Part shown: positions 28,524-37,729 of the stretch, piece by piece
How the letters are laid out: every line of letters begins with the position of its first letter
How positions within the stretch are numbered: position 1 is the stretch's first letter
Assembly: GCA_007859835.1 (NCBI GenBank)
Contig: SJPJ01000001.1
Coordinates: 1,012,453 to 1,076,452, forward strand
Direction: 5' to 3'
Length of the DNA stretch: 64,000 nt
Source: Novipirellula herctigrandis
GTDB taxonomy: Bacteria; Planctomycetota; Planctomycetia; Pirellulales; Pirellulaceae
The notes under the pieces: generated by a model
What the model was told of the DNA's origin: nothing
Database searches by the model: none
Seen by the model: only the letters and a program-made list of their open reading frames with translations
Made by a program: the position numbers and the translations under genes

Positions 28524-31500
28524 ATGGTTCGAAAGCTCACTCATTACATCACCGCGCTAGTCTTCCTAAGCGTGATAGCGGTTGTCTATCAGGTAGTGGT
28601 TGTTTCGTACCTGCGTCCACCGCACATTCAGCGGATGGCCTACGCACCCCGCGCCGAGTTGAAACTCAGTGATACGCTTGGTGACTTGTTCCCCGAAGGT
28701 GCTTGGCAACGGGGCAAATGCAAACGATTGCAAACTTCCGATGGCATGTTGTTGTTTGAAAATTGGGAACAATCGACTCCGGATCAATGGAAACTATGGC
28801 CCATCACGGTCGTGATCGGACGTGGGTCCGATGGGGAATCGAGCACGGCGCCGGTGGTGATCGAATCGCGCAATGGTGCGGAAATCAAATTCACTGGGTC
28901 GCTCGATGTGATGAGTGGCGGCGCCCCTCCGATTCAACGCGGACGAATGATCGGAGTGGTGCAAATCAGTCGTACCGATCCGGATTCGCCAACCGATTCA
29001 CTCTCCATTCGCACCGCGAACGTCGGGATTGATAATCAAAAAGTTTGGACGACCGAAGCGATCCAAATGAATATGGGGAAGACCCGTTTGATCGGTCGCG
29101 ACTTGACGATCCATCTCGCTACCGCAGCGTCGACGCCGATGAACGCCAGGGGCAATGGAGCGGTACTGGACCGCATGGAGTTAATCTATCTCGATGAGTT
29201 GATCATGCCTCTGGACGAGGGAGGCCTTTGGCCCGCAACAACGGTCGCGGTGGATTCCACGGATAAATTCCACACCGATCCCATGAAGCAGGCCGTCGCG
29301 AAGTCGCCAGCCGTGCTCAGCGTCCAGTGCGGCGGACGGCTTGAATACGATTTCGCAATCAACCAATTAATGCTTCGAGATCGCGTCGCGTTGATTCACA
29401 AAATCGCTGGCGCCGAAACCGACCGATTCGACTGTGACACACTTGAATTGACGCTCCGAGACCCGAGCAACAAGACACTCAATCGCGAAGGGCCACTTGA
29501 TTGGATCAACCGAATCAAAGCGACCGGCGCGCCGCTTGTCGCCACACTGCCGAATTTAGATCTGAAGATCGCTGCCGGTCAACTCGACCTGCAGGCGTCC
29601 AGGGGACTAATGATGGCCGACGGAAACCAAGGGATCGAAGTACACCGCGGCGGCATTCATGCACGGCTTGAAAGCATCGTCTATCAGTTTGACCCCCAAT
29701 CGCCCACAACGCTCGGCGCCATCGACGCTCGCGGCATCGGCGTCGTCACTCTGGATGATCCCTCCATGCCACTGCGACGAGCACAGTGGAAAGAAGGATT
29801 CAAGCTTCAATCGTTATCCGCGACAACCGCTGATGCTCTTAACAGTGACTTTGGTTTTTGGATCGATGGTGAAGTCCAAACCTGGTTGGCCGACGGAGGC
29901 CAATTCAACGCCGGATCGATCGAAGGAGTGTTGAAACCGTCTCCCCCGGAAAACGCACTGGCCCCCAATGCCGCACTGGCCGCCAATGCCGGATTGGCCG
30001 CCAATGGAAAACCGGATTCCGATCGAAAACCAGCCCGACGAACTCTCGCCCCCGATTGGGTGGCGGCCAATGGGAACGTTCACTTGGACACCGCTGCGAT
30101 CGCGGCCGATGCGAGTCAATTACAGCTGTTCTTTGTTGAGCCGGAGCCAAATGACTCCACCATGATCGACGACAGTCAGCCGAAACCCGCGAGCTCCATT
30201 CGACATTTGGTGGTCCAACCCGATGCGAATGACCCCGCATCCGAACCAGTTGCACGACCGAGACCCACCGTGCGTGGAGACGTCATTTCAGCAAAGCTTG
30301 CGATCGACGACTCAGGCGTGAGCGCCCAAGATTTGAGTGTTCGCGGCAGCGTTGAACTCACCCATACGGTCGAACTTGGTGGCCAGCCGATGCTGGCAAA
30401 GTTAACCGGTGAAGAACTGCGGCTGATCGATAGCAATGGCGAGGATGTGCTGCATCTCGGTAGCGGAGTCGAAAATCCGGCGCGGTTTGAACTGGGCGAT
30501 GGCTATTTCGTCGGCCCCGTGATCCAAATACGACCGAGCGACAATATTGTCTGGATCAACGAAGCAGGCGAGTTCCAAATCCCATCCCAAGCTTTACCGA
30601 AAGGCCTATCACCGTCGGACCCGAGCACGTCGAACTTGACATGGACTCGGCCGCCGCTATGCCGATGGCAAGGCGAAATGGTCTTCGACGGAAAGACGGC
30701 GGTGCTTACCGATGGCGTCGAAATCCACGCAGCACTCGTTAATGGTCGCGATCCTTGGGATGTGCATGTCGCAGGTGACCGAATGGAGATCTTCTTGAAT
30801 GATGGTGTCCAAGTAAGCGATTTGGCAACGATGCGTTCCGCGACGGTCCAACGGATCGAGCTGCTTCAAAATGAAACACGCCCCTTGATAATCGAGGCGG
30901 TTCAGAAAGCGGGCGATGGAATTACCGAAGCAAAGCATGTGTTGCATGCTGAAAAACTGACATTGGTTCCATCCGACGGTGGCAAATTGTTCGGATCAGG
31001 CCCAGGCTGGTATCGCTGTTGGACGCGAGGCGAATTGGCCTCGGCGATGCCCGGCGGCAATCGCAAGACAGCACAACCATCCAATGCTGACACCATGATG
31101 ACGGGCATCCACTTGATCTTTCACGATGCAATGGTTGGCGACATGGCGAACCAAAAGCTGGAATTTTCGCGAGGCATCCGATTGGGTGTACGTGACGTGG
31201 CATCGTGGGACGAAGTGTTCGACGCACAAACAATGGACGCGATCTCCAACGGGCAATCGACACTCGATTGTGACCAGTTGAGGTTTTCGGTTGCACCGGA
31301 AAGCTTGAACCGACCATCAATCCAAGGACTAGCGACACCTTGGGAAACCGAAGCGTCCGGTGGAGTGGTTTTCCGAACGCGCGGCGATCGTGGATTGCTC
31401 GAATGTACCGCGACGCGAGCTGCGTATGCGTCGGGCAAGGACCTCTTCACGCTTCACGGCGTGCCAAATCGCCCCGCACTGTTTCGGCAACAATTACCCG

Positions 31501-31625
31501 ATGGCCAACCGGGTCCCGAAGGCGCAGTACGAACGATGACGTTAAGACTCAAGACGATGGAAGTCGAAAACTTACAGCTTGAGCGATTGAACATCGCCGC
31601 GCCGCCACAGGTTGGAAACCGATAG
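28524..31625 (+). CDS. large membrane-anchored protein in the lptC position
   Basis: 1033 aa starting 2 bp after kdsC, so surely co-transcribed. A basic N-terminus and one membrane segment at ~8-30 (ITALVFLSVIAVVYQVVVVSYL) put ~1000 residues in the periplasm. The body is beta-rich with repeated short units of OstA/LptA flavour (MGKTRLIGRDLTIHL, GGRLEYDFAINQLMLRDRVALI, MEIFLNDGVQVSDLATMRSATVQRIEL, AEKLTLVPSDGGKLFGSGPGWYRC, KLEFSRGIRLGVRDV). A low-complexity Ala/Asn segment sits near 480 (NAALAANAGLAANG). In E. coli the order is kdsD-kdsC-lptC-lptA-lptB. By position and layout this could do the LptC/LptA bridging job, but I see no decisive motif. Confidence 0.75.
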   Translation: MVRKLTHYITALVFLSVIAVVYQVVVVSYLRPPHIQRMAYAPRAELKLSDTLGDLFPEGAWQRGKCKRLQTSDGMLLFENWEQSTPDQWKLWPITVVIGRGSDGESSTAPVVIESRNGAEIKFTGSLDVMSGGAPPIQRGRMIGVVQISRTDPDSPTDSLSIRTANVGIDNQKVWTTEAIQMNMGKTRLIGRDLTIHLATAASTPMNARGNGAVLDRMELIYLDELIMPLDEGGLWPATTVAVDSTDKFHTDPMKQAVAKSPAVLSVQCGGRLEYDFAINQLMLRDRVALIHKIAGAETDRFDCDTLELTLRDPSNKTLNREGPLDWINRIKATGAPLVATLPNLDLKIAAGQLDLQASRGLMMADGNQGIEVHRGGIHARLESIVYQFDPQSPTTLGAIDARGIGVVTLDDPSMPLRRAQWKEGFKLQSLSATTADALNSDFGFWIDGEVQTWLADGGQFNAGSIEGVLKPSPPENALAPNAALAANAGLAANGKPDSDRKPARRTLAPDWVAANGNVHLDTAAIAADASQLQLFFVEPEPNDSTMIDDSQPKPASSIRHLVVQPDANDPASEPVARPRPTVRGDVISAKLAIDDSGVSAQDLSVRGSVELTHTVELGGQPMLAKLTGEELRLIDSNGEDVLHLGSGVENPARFELGDGYFVGPVIQIRPSDNIVWINEAGEFQIPSQALPKGLSPSDPSTSNLTWTRPPLCRWQGEMVFDGKTAVLTDGVEIHAALVNGRDPWDVHVAGDRMEIFLNDGVQVSDLATMRSATVQRIELLQNETRPLIIEAVQKAGDGITEAKHVLHAEKLTLVPSDGGKLFGSGPGWYRCWTRGELASAMPGGNRKTAQPSNADTMMTGIHLIFHDAMVGDMANQKLEFSRGIRLGVRDVASWDEVFDAQTMDAISNGQSTLDCDQLRFSVAPESLNRPSIQGLATPWETEASGGVVFRTRGDRGLLECTATRAAYASGKDLFTLHGVPNRPALFRQQLPDGQPGPEGAVRTMTLRLKTMEVENLQLERLNIAAPPQVGNR

Positions 31626-31695
31626 GGTGACTTTTCCGGGTCCCCAATCGAGCGGGAACCACCAGCACGCTAACGCACGGCTAACGACAGCAGAA

Positions 31696-33042
31696 CTAGG
31701 CCACGTTGAACATTGACAAACACTCTTCGGTGGAAGCTTGGTCAACCAACGCAACGACAATGTCGCCGGGCTTTAGTTGGTCGTCCGCACGCGGAACTCG
31801 CACGAATCCATCTCGTTGGATCGCCGCGATCAAACAACGTCCCGCAAAGGGCAACTCAGCCAACGTTGCATCGGTCACTTGCGAGCCTTCGACAATTTCC
31901 AATTCGTAGACTGCGATTTCCCCGTTCGGCAATCGGCGTTGGCTAATCACAGAACCCTCGTTAAGAAAACCGAGAACTTGACGAGCTAAAACATCACGTT
32001 CACTCACTGCGCGATCGATCCCCAACTTGCCTACCACGTTCGCATAATCAGGTCTGCCGACGACGCACATCACTCGCGCCGCCCCAAGTTCTCTCGCTTC
32101 GACACCCGACATGATGTTGCTCTCATCGTTCCCAGTACAGGCGACAAAATGGTCCACCGTCCCCGCACCTTCGTCTTCCAAGATACTGCGGCGATTCGCG
32201 TTGGCTTTGATCACCGTGACGTTGGGCAGAAGCTTCGATAAGTGTTCACAGCGATCAACGTCTTGTTCCAACATGACGATCCGGTAATCATGCGGGCTGA
32301 GCGAACCGGCTAAGTGATAACCGGTTTCCCCGCCCCCGGCGATCATGACACGCTTCTTACTGGTTCGTTCACTACTACCGCCGAATAAAACGCGGGCCTT
32401 GGCGACCGCGTCCGGCATTCCGACCAAGCTAACTCGGTCACCTGAATGCAGTTCATCTTCACCACTGGCAATCCACATCCGGCCTTCGCGAGCGAGCGAA
32501 CCAATGCGGACGCCGCCTGGGATTTTCAAGTCACGAAGCTTCTCACCTGCGGCACTCGACTTGCCGGCGACTTCCATTTCGTAGACTTCCAATTGACCAC
32601 GAGCAAAATGCTCAAGCGGAATCGCATCGGGATTCCGAATTGCACGAGTCAGCTCATAGGCGGTCAATTGCTCCAAACTGAGAATGCTGTCGATATTGAA
32701 GTGGCGCTGGTAGTCGAACGTACTGAGATCGCGAAACGCAGGCGCGTAGACTCGTGCGATGCTGCGGCGCGTCCCCAGAGCTTTTGCCATACTGGCCGCA
32801 ACAATGTTGACTTCATCGTCACCGGTCACAGCCAAACAAATGTCCGCACCACACACGTCGGCCTGGAACAACACGGTACTTTGCGATGCATTGCCCTCGA
32901 TTGCCCGAACGTCAAGCTCACTGTTGATCCGGCGCACGTTATGCGGATCATGGTCGACCACGATCACACTGTGACGTCGCCGACAAAGCATATCGGCAAT
33001 CCAACGACCAACCGTTCCAGCACCTAAGACGAGAATTCGCAT
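31696..33042 (-). CDS. trkA: Trk K+ uptake regulatory NAD-binding subunit
   Basis: 448 aa, the double-length TrkA. Two Rossmann RCK-N domains: MRILVLGAGTVGRWIADMLCRRRHSVIVVDHD at 1-130 and RVMIAGGGETGYHLAGSLSPHDYRIVMLEQD from ~230, each followed by an RCK-C domain (GVRIGSLAREGRMWIASGEDELHSGDRVSLVG; the last ends KPGDIVVALVDQ). It binds NAD(H)/ATP and gates the TrkH/G channel at the inner membrane. No trkH is in view. A small membrane protein gene lies 18 bp upstream on the same strand. Confidence 0.95.
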   Translation of the reverse strand: MRILVLGAGTVGRWIADMLCRRRHSVIVVDHDPHNVRRINSELDVRAIEGNASQSTVLFQADVCGADICLAVTGDDEVNIVAASMAKALGTRRSIARVYAPAFRDLSTFDYQRHFNIDSILSLEQLTAYELTRAIRNPDAIPLEHFARGQLEVYEMEVAGKSSAAGEKLRDLKIPGGVRIGSLAREGRMWIASGEDELHSGDRVSLVGMPDAVAKARVLFGGSSERTSKKRVMIAGGGETGYHLAGSLSPHDYRIVMLEQDVDRCEHLSKLLPNVTVIKANANRRSILEDEGAGTVDHFVACTGNDESNIMSGVEARELGAARVMCVVGRPDYANVVGKLGIDRAVSERDVLARQVLGFLNEGSVISQRRLPNGEIAVYELEIVEGSQVTDATLAELPFAGRCLIAAIQRDGFVRVPRADDQLKPGDIVVALVDQASTEECLSMFNVA

Positions 33043-33060
33043 GATTATTTATTGCCTTTG

Positions 33061-33294
33061 CTAGACCAGCCATTCAATAAACAAAAGCACAACAAATATG
33101 ATCGCCATAAAACCGGTGATCCAGCGTGCGGTACCAATCGCATGTTGGATGATCAATGCGTGATCCTCGTGCCGAGTCCCACCAAACACAAGCGAGATCG
33201 AAACCACCAACGGGACGAAATACAACAAGTAGCTGGGCGAGATCGACAATGTGGCGATCGGAGCGGCCAAGTCAAATAGAGAGTTTGGAATCAA
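33061..33294 (-). CDS. small two-helix membrane protein upstream of trkA
   Basis: 77 aa from TTG 33294; an in-frame TGA lies four codons upstream, so this or a later codon must be the start, and no good ribosome site is seen. Two hydrophobic segments (SYLLYFVPLVVSISLVFGG and WITGFMAIIFVVLLFIEWLV) flank a basic/His loop (TRHEDHALIIQHAIGTAR). The 18-bp gap to trkA suggests co-transcription and perhaps a link to ion transport, which is inference. I do not recognise a family. Confidence 0.55.
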   Translation of the reverse strand: MIPNSLFDLAAPIATLSISPSYLLYFVPLVVSISLVFGGTRHEDHALIIQHAIGTARWITGFMAIIFVVLLFIEWLV

Positions 33295-33412
33295 AAGATT
33301 GTCTCAGTGTGTTTCGGGCAGTGTGTTTCGGGCAAGGTGTTTGGGTTAGGCGGTTCGGGCCAGGTGTGTTTGGGGTTAAGCAGCAGAATTCGCCGATATT
33401 GGATGGACTACC

Positions 33413-33474
33413 GTCACGCGTTCAGCCTGCGTCACGCGTTCAGCTGTGTCACGCGTTCAGCCTGCGTCACGCGA
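33413..33474. repeat. short tandem repeat, four copies of a 17-18-bp unit
   Basis: gtcacgcg begins at 33413, 33431, 33448 and 33466, each followed by ttcagc except the last. Just to the left, 33305-33370, the motif gtgtttcgggca recurs in decaying form. The array lies between the 3' end of the downstream-reading membrane protein gene and the small trkA-linked gene. Confidence 0.85.
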
Positions 33475-33486
33475 TGGCGAGCGCAG

Positions 33487-34104
33487 CTATTTAGCACCGC
33501 GTTCCTGCTGGTCATCCCCATCGTCTTCACTCCCATCGCCTTTTTCTTCGATTCGTTTTCCGCTAAACGGCACGGCTAAGGGGCCACCAAAGGCATCGTA
33601 GATGACCAATATGTTTAATAGACCTGCGATCACGGTGTACCACGTTCCCATTTCGTAGCCTGCACCATGGCGAGCGTACCAAGCCGAAACGTCGTCCGCT
33701 TGATCTTCGCGAACCGGTCGTCGTGGTGGCGCCATCAGGCCTAACCAATAGGGCACGTAGCTTTCGTAGGTTTGACCAGAGAGCGGATCGGTCTGCGAAT
33801 TCATGTATTTGCCTTGCACCAATGCAGGCAAGGCTGCCGCACCGACGCCAGCTTGCAGGAAATAATGCCAACGCTTGTCACCAGGTACCCAAGATGCGTA
33901 AACGACGTGGCCACCGCCTAATGCAAAGCCAAGGATCCACGTGGTCAAAATACAAATAAAGAACAATCCAGCCTTGGTTCTTCGGCCTTGGTAGTAATGG
34001 CCCAATCCGGGGACCAGCCAAGCCAGAAAGGCCGCCAGATAGCGGTTATGCAAGTCGACTTCTTTTCCGTCTACTTCAATCACCGATTCGGAGTCTGCAG
34101 GCAT
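33487..34104 (-). CDS. planctomycete-type membrane protein of unknown function
   Basis: 205 aa with about five hydrophobic segments. The start, HNRYLAAFLAWLVPGLGHYYQGRRTKAGLFFICILTTWILGFALGGG, resembles the TM2-like LAAxLAWxVPGLGHxYxG module of many small bacterial membrane proteins. A soluble loop follows with LMAPPRRPVREDQADDVSAWYARHGAGYEMGTWYTVIAGLLNILVIYDAFGGP. The C-terminus is highly acidic (EEKGDGSEDDGDDQQE). I would call it a conserved membrane protein; no reaction is known to me. Confidence 0.75.
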   Translation of the reverse strand: MPADSESVIEVDGKEVDLHNRYLAAFLAWLVPGLGHYYQGRRTKAGLFFICILTTWILGFALGGGHVVYASWVPGDKRWHYFLQAGVGAAALPALVQGKYMNSQTDPLSGQTYESYVPYWLGLMAPPRRPVREDQADDVSAWYARHGAGYEMGTWYTVIAGLLNILVIYDAFGGPLAVPFSGKRIEEKGDGSEDDGDDQQERGAK

Positions 34105-34400
34105 ATTCGTTTTCTATAGGGAGGGAAGTAACGCTTAGTCGCAAAGGACATTCATTTCAGTAGCATTTTGCAGCATTGTGCGTGAAATGGAGCTTTTGTG
34201 GTAGGTGAATCGAACTAATTGGAGCCAATTGTGCCGCAATTCTTCCGCCACCGAATAGGACCGGACAAATGCACAGATTAATTGCCCCCCTAATTGGCCC
34301 GCACAAATTGGCCCAGATCCATCTTGACGAGCCCTCAACCGATTTCCTATTCCCATAGCTCGGTTTTTGGATTTCCACCCCTTTTCAGTGTGTCTTGGCT

Positions 34401-35021
34401 ATGTCACGTCTTGTATCCATCTCCTCGGCGGTCGTTTTGTACGGTGTGGCCGGGTTGTTCAGTATCACCGTCGGCTGTGGTTCTTCGGCGGATGTCACCG
34501 ACGCAACGGCGATTAACACTACAACCGTCGCAGCGAAAGGCCCTTCCGCAACCGAGGTTGTTTCACAATTTTTGGACCGAGTCCGGCGCGGCGGCCAATC
34601 GTCGGGTGCGGATCAATTGCTCACTGAACGAGCGAAATCCGAGCTGACGCGAATCGGCCGATCGGTCCAACCGATTGGCTCGCCCGACGCTCACTTTGAA
34701 GTCACACAAGCTCGCCAAGTGCCAAGCGACCCCGACGCCATGTTGGTCCAAAGCATTTGGACCGAACCGGCCGGAGATGGATCCAAAAGCGACTTTGAAG
34801 TCGTCTGGGCCGTTCAGCGCGAAGCAGGCGGTTGGCGCATTTCGGGGTTAGCGATGCAAATGGATCCCGCACAACCCGCCGTTGTCATCGACTTTGAAAA
34901 CGGTGACGAAATGGCTAAATTGCTTGCGTCTACCGACGAACCGGCCGCTCCCGAAGCGAAGACTCCCGCGACAAATCCTGCTCAAGCATCCGCCGCGGTC
35001 GAGCAACCGCTGTCGCGATAA
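34401..35021 (+). CDS. lipoprotein with NTF2/DUF4878-like domain
   Basis: 206 aa from ATG 34401 (a TTG two codons up is also open). The signal peptide SRLVSISSAVVLYGVAGLFSITVGC ends in a lipobox-like TVGC. Residues ~50-170 (ATEVVSQFLDRVRRGGQSSGADQLLTERAKSELTRIG...SDFEVVWAVQREAGGWRISGLAMQM) have the helix-then-sheet layout of small NTF2-like or DUF4878-like domains, ending in the common xGGWRIxGL motif. The tail is Pro/Ala-rich. Role unknown; envelope location likely. Confidence 0.75.
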   Translation: MSRLVSISSAVVLYGVAGLFSITVGCGSSADVTDATAINTTTVAAKGPSATEVVSQFLDRVRRGGQSSGADQLLTERAKSELTRIGRSVQPIGSPDAHFEVTQARQVPSDPDAMLVQSIWTEPAGDGSKSDFEVVWAVQREAGGWRISGLAMQMDPAQPAVVIDFENGDEMAKLLASTDEPAAPEAKTPATNPAQASAAVEQPLSR

Positions 35022-35771
35022 TCGTCGCCCAGCCAATCGTCGCCCAGCCCAAAAGCCCAATGGGTCGCTGCTAGATCATTTCATCGTCGATGGATTGTCG
35101 ATGGACGATTGTTGGCCAGATTCTGCCAGATTCTTTCCGGGCGCCGAAATGCCAGGGCAAATTCTGAATGCCATCTGATTCGTTACGCTGCAAAGCTTCA
35201 CGTTTTTAGCCATTTCGGTCGCCCTAAGTTTTTGCTAGCGACTTTCAGCGAAAATCTTCTAGACACTGCCAACCGCCTCCCACCCCGTTAAAGAGGGGTG
35301 TTTGCGTAAGCGGGCGAGGATGTGTACACGGAGTAGAGGTTTCCACCTTTCCCTACAGCATGTTGCGGTAAACCCCAATAGTTAACGCGTCATGCTCAGC
35401 CTGCTGTACGCCCTTGTTGTTCACTACTGGTAGTGATCCGTTTAGTGTGGTTCCCGGCAAACAATCAGCGCCCGTGGATTTTGAGTTGCAATTTAGTTCA
35501 CTTTTTGCGGACTGGGTGGATTGACACGATTTCGCCCAGGGTTACTGTAGCGTCAAAATTACGTGAGCCGCAAAAACCACGCAAATACCCTAGTTTACTG
35601 GTAAGTACCAGTTAGTCTTGTTGGTAGCTACGGCTCAGATGGTCATTCGGTAGCCAGTGATGTTATCTGGCGGATTGATCATCAGGAGTAACAGGCGACT
35701 GGATGTCCGCCCTGAACACAAAATGTGCGAATTTGGATCGCACCTATCCTCCGAATACTTGGGAGATTTCT
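35022..35771. other. 750-bp intergenic stretch
   Basis: No gene with a believable start is seen. It holds a small hairpin (cacccc with ggggtg, 35281-35300), a possible promoter for the downstream Cys-rich gene, and the ribosome site of that gene. The last 250 bp are AT-richer than the surroundings, as expected for an upstream control region. Confidence 0.5.
35521..35548 (+). promoter_or_regulatory. possible promoter of the Cys-rich repeat protein gene
   Basis: A perfect -35 hexamer TTGACA (35521-35526) is followed 16 bp later by TACTGT, a poor -10. The long 5' leader of about 220 nt that would result shows no strong hairpin. Low confidence. Confidence 0.3.
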
Positions 35772-36563
35772 ATGAATCGGACTGTGGTGAGCGGCATCGC
35801 CGCATTCGCACTGATGATCGGTGCGTCAATCGTGATGAGTGATACTGCGAATGCAGGTGGACTCTTCTCAAAATGTCACGCTAACCAATGCGGTGGCGGA
35901 CTGTTCCAAAAAGGTTGTGGCGGCGGACTTTTGTCGCGTCTTCACAGCAGCAACTCGGATTGCTGCGCTCCAGAACCGGTTTGCTGCGAGCCAGCTCCCG
36001 AACCAGTATGCTGCCCAGAACCAGCATGTGCTCCAAAGCGTGGTTGCGGCTTATTCGCTCGTTTGCGTGCTCGTTGTGCAGCTAAGAAGTCTTGCTGCGA
36101 ACCCGAGCCAGTATGCTGCGAACCCGAGCCAGTATGCTGCGAACCCGAGCCAGTATGCTGCGAAGCACCTGCTCCAGCATGCGATTGCTGCGAAGCGGTC
36201 GTCGAAGCGGCTCCCGTCGTGGAAGCATGCTCAAGCTGTGGCGGTGGCGAAGTGATGATGGCGAGTCCTGCAATGGGCACCGCGGTTGTTACCGAAGCGG
36301 TTGCAAGCGAAGCGGTTGTTGGCGAGAGCGCTGATGGCTTCGACTTGGCTCCAGGCGAAACGCTCGTTCCTGGCAGCGTTGTGACTGGTGCAGCAGTAGA
36401 AGCAACCGAAGCAGCACCTGCTGTTGACGAAGCTGCAGCACCTGCTGTTGACGAAGCTGCAGCTCCTGCTCCTGCTCCTGAAGCCGATGCCGCTGCCGAT
36501 GCAGTGGAAAGCAGCAGCGATGCACCACCAGCACCAGAAGCAGACGCAAACACCGACATCTAG
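35772..36563 (+). CDS. secreted Cys-pair repeat protein (CCEPEPV repeats)
   Basis: 263 aa from ATG 35772, which has GGGAG 6-7 nt upstream; an open frame 23 codons longer would mask the signal peptide (MNRTVVSGIAAFALMIGASIVMSDTANA). The mature protein starts with Cys/Gly units (GGLFSKCHANQCGGGLFQKGCGGGLLSRL), then Cys-pair/Glu/Pro repeats: CCAPEPVCCEPAPEPVCCPEP, later CCEPEPV three times from a perfect 21-bp DNA tandem (36093-36155). The C-terminal half is Ala/Glu/Val-rich, acidic and has an exact 24-bp repeat (36411-36458). It looks like a disulphide-linked or metal-binding envelope protein. A strong terminator follows, so it is probably a single-gene transcript. Confidence 0.85.
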   Translation: MNRTVVSGIAAFALMIGASIVMSDTANAGGLFSKCHANQCGGGLFQKGCGGGLLSRLHSSNSDCCAPEPVCCEPAPEPVCCPEPACAPKRGCGLFARLRARCAAKKSCCEPEPVCCEPEPVCCEPEPVCCEAPAPACDCCEAVVEAAPVVEACSSCGGGEVMMASPAMGTAVVTEAVASEAVVGESADGFDLAPGETLVPGSVVTGAAVEATEAAPAVDEAAAPAVDEAAAPAPAPEADAAADAVESSSDAPPAPEADANTDI

Positions 36564-36636
36564 TCTTGTCTTGTTTGCTCAAAAGATAGTCTGAGCCCAT
36601 TGGCATTGATGATCGATGTCAATGAACAAAGAACTG

Positions 36637-36673
36637 AAACCTCGCCGGCCCTTGGATCGGCGAGGTTTTTTTG
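36637..36673 (+). terminator. rho-independent terminator
   Basis: A perfect 9-bp stem, ACCTCGCCG with CGGCGAGGT, with a 10-nt loop, is followed by a run of seven T (extending the stem with A-T pairs). It lies 75 bp after the Cys-pair protein gene. The best terminator on the plus strand in this window. Confidence 0.92.
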
Positions 36674-36802
36674 TGGCTCTATTGACGCTAAGTGGTTGTA
36701 ATTTCTATACTTCCGCACTTCGAGCTCTTAAATGCTGCAAAAAGCTTGAAGCCTAAAAATCCTGCACCAAAACCACCCAGCCTGTCCCTTGAAGACGAAT
36801 CG

Positions 36803-37729
36803 ATGAAAAGCGAACGCCGACACGAGTTACAAGAAAACGTTCTCGCCAACTATCTTGGCCAAATCAACCAAGCAATCGAGCCTTATTCGAAGATCATCTT
36901 GGCGGGGGTCATCGCATTACTGGTTGCCGTGGTCGGCTACTCGCTGTACAGCAGCAAGGCGGTTGGTGAGCGCAGCGATGCGACACTCGGTTTGTTGCAG
37001 GAATCGGAGTCGCAAGACCCCGAAGCACTTGAAGCCATTTCGACAAGGTTCCCGGGCACTCCCGCAGCCGCTTGGGCGGAACTTCAACGTGGTAGCCAAT
37101 TATTGGCTCAAGGCAGCCAAGGGTTATTCGTTAATCGCCAAGATGCCGAAGTCCAACTCGAAGACGCGAAGTCGGCCTTCAAGTCGGCCCTCTCCAAAGG
37201 AAAAGACAAGATGCTTCGATCGCGAGCCAACTATGGTATCGCGCGAGCAGCGGAGTCACTCGGTCAAATTGATGAAGCAGTCGAGGGGTACAAGGATTGC
37301 ATCAAAGTTGGCGAGTCCGAAGAAATCGCAAAAGCATGCCAGGATCGCATCACATCGCTAGGACGCGATGACACAAAAGACTTCTTGGCCTGGTTTGCCG
37401 ACCAAGATTTTACGCCTGCCGATCCATCGCTACCACCTTCGTTGCCAAGCGGCAACACGCTTCCCGACTTGCCTGATTTGAATTTGCCAGCACTCGAAGG
37501 TGGCGACGGCGAAGTTTCTGATACCGGTGTGGAATTGCCTGAAGCCACAACCGATGAAACGGCTGCAGCTGAATCAGATGAGCCTGAGACCGAACAGCCA
37601 ACCAACGAACAAGAGTCGATGGAGATGCCAACCGAGTTGACTCCGGCCAACGATCCACCGGCTGAGCCAGCAACCGAAGCGCCCCCCGAAAACACGGACG
37701 TTAAAACTGAAACGCCGGATGCTTCGTGA
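36803..37729 (+). CDS. membrane-anchored TPR-like protein
   Basis: 308 aa from ATG 36803; the frame is open 37 codons further upstream but that leader is Pro/Lys-rich and unlike the family. The N-terminus SERRHELQENVLANYLGQINQAIEPYSKIILAGVIALLVAVVGYSLYSS has the layout of YfgM/TPR_21 proteins: a soluble helix then one membrane segment at ~38-58. Helical repeats follow (FKSALSKGKDKMLRSRANYGIARAAESLGQIDEAVEGYKDCI), then a disordered acidic, Pro-rich tail from ~215. It may act in envelope protein assembly, by analogy only. It overlaps the next gene by 4 bp (GTGA). Confidence 0.8.
   Translation: MKSERRHELQENVLANYLGQINQAIEPYSKIILAGVIALLVAVVGYSLYSSKAVGERSDATLGLLQESESQDPEALEAISTRFPGTPAAAWAELQRGSQLLAQGSQGLFVNRQDAEVQLEDAKSAFKSALSKGKDKMLRSRANYGIARAAESLGQIDEAVEGYKDCIKVGESEEIAKACQDRITSLGRDDTKDFLAWFADQDFTPADPSLPPSLPSGNTLPDLPDLNLPALEGGDGEVSDTGVELPEATTDETAAAESDEPETEQPTNEQESMEMPTELTPANDPPAEPATEAPPENTDVKTETPDAS

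Noticed and set aside
35281..35300. Terminator after the lipoprotein gene
   Set aside because: The 6-bp stem has an 8-nt loop, lies 260 bp after the stop and is followed by TTTGCG only, so it is too weak to call.
35942..36559. 205-codon Ala/Ser-rich minus-strand open frame
   Set aside because: Complement of the Cys/Glu/Pro repeat gene. Repeats keep a frame open on both strands; only the plus strand has a signal peptide and ribosome site.
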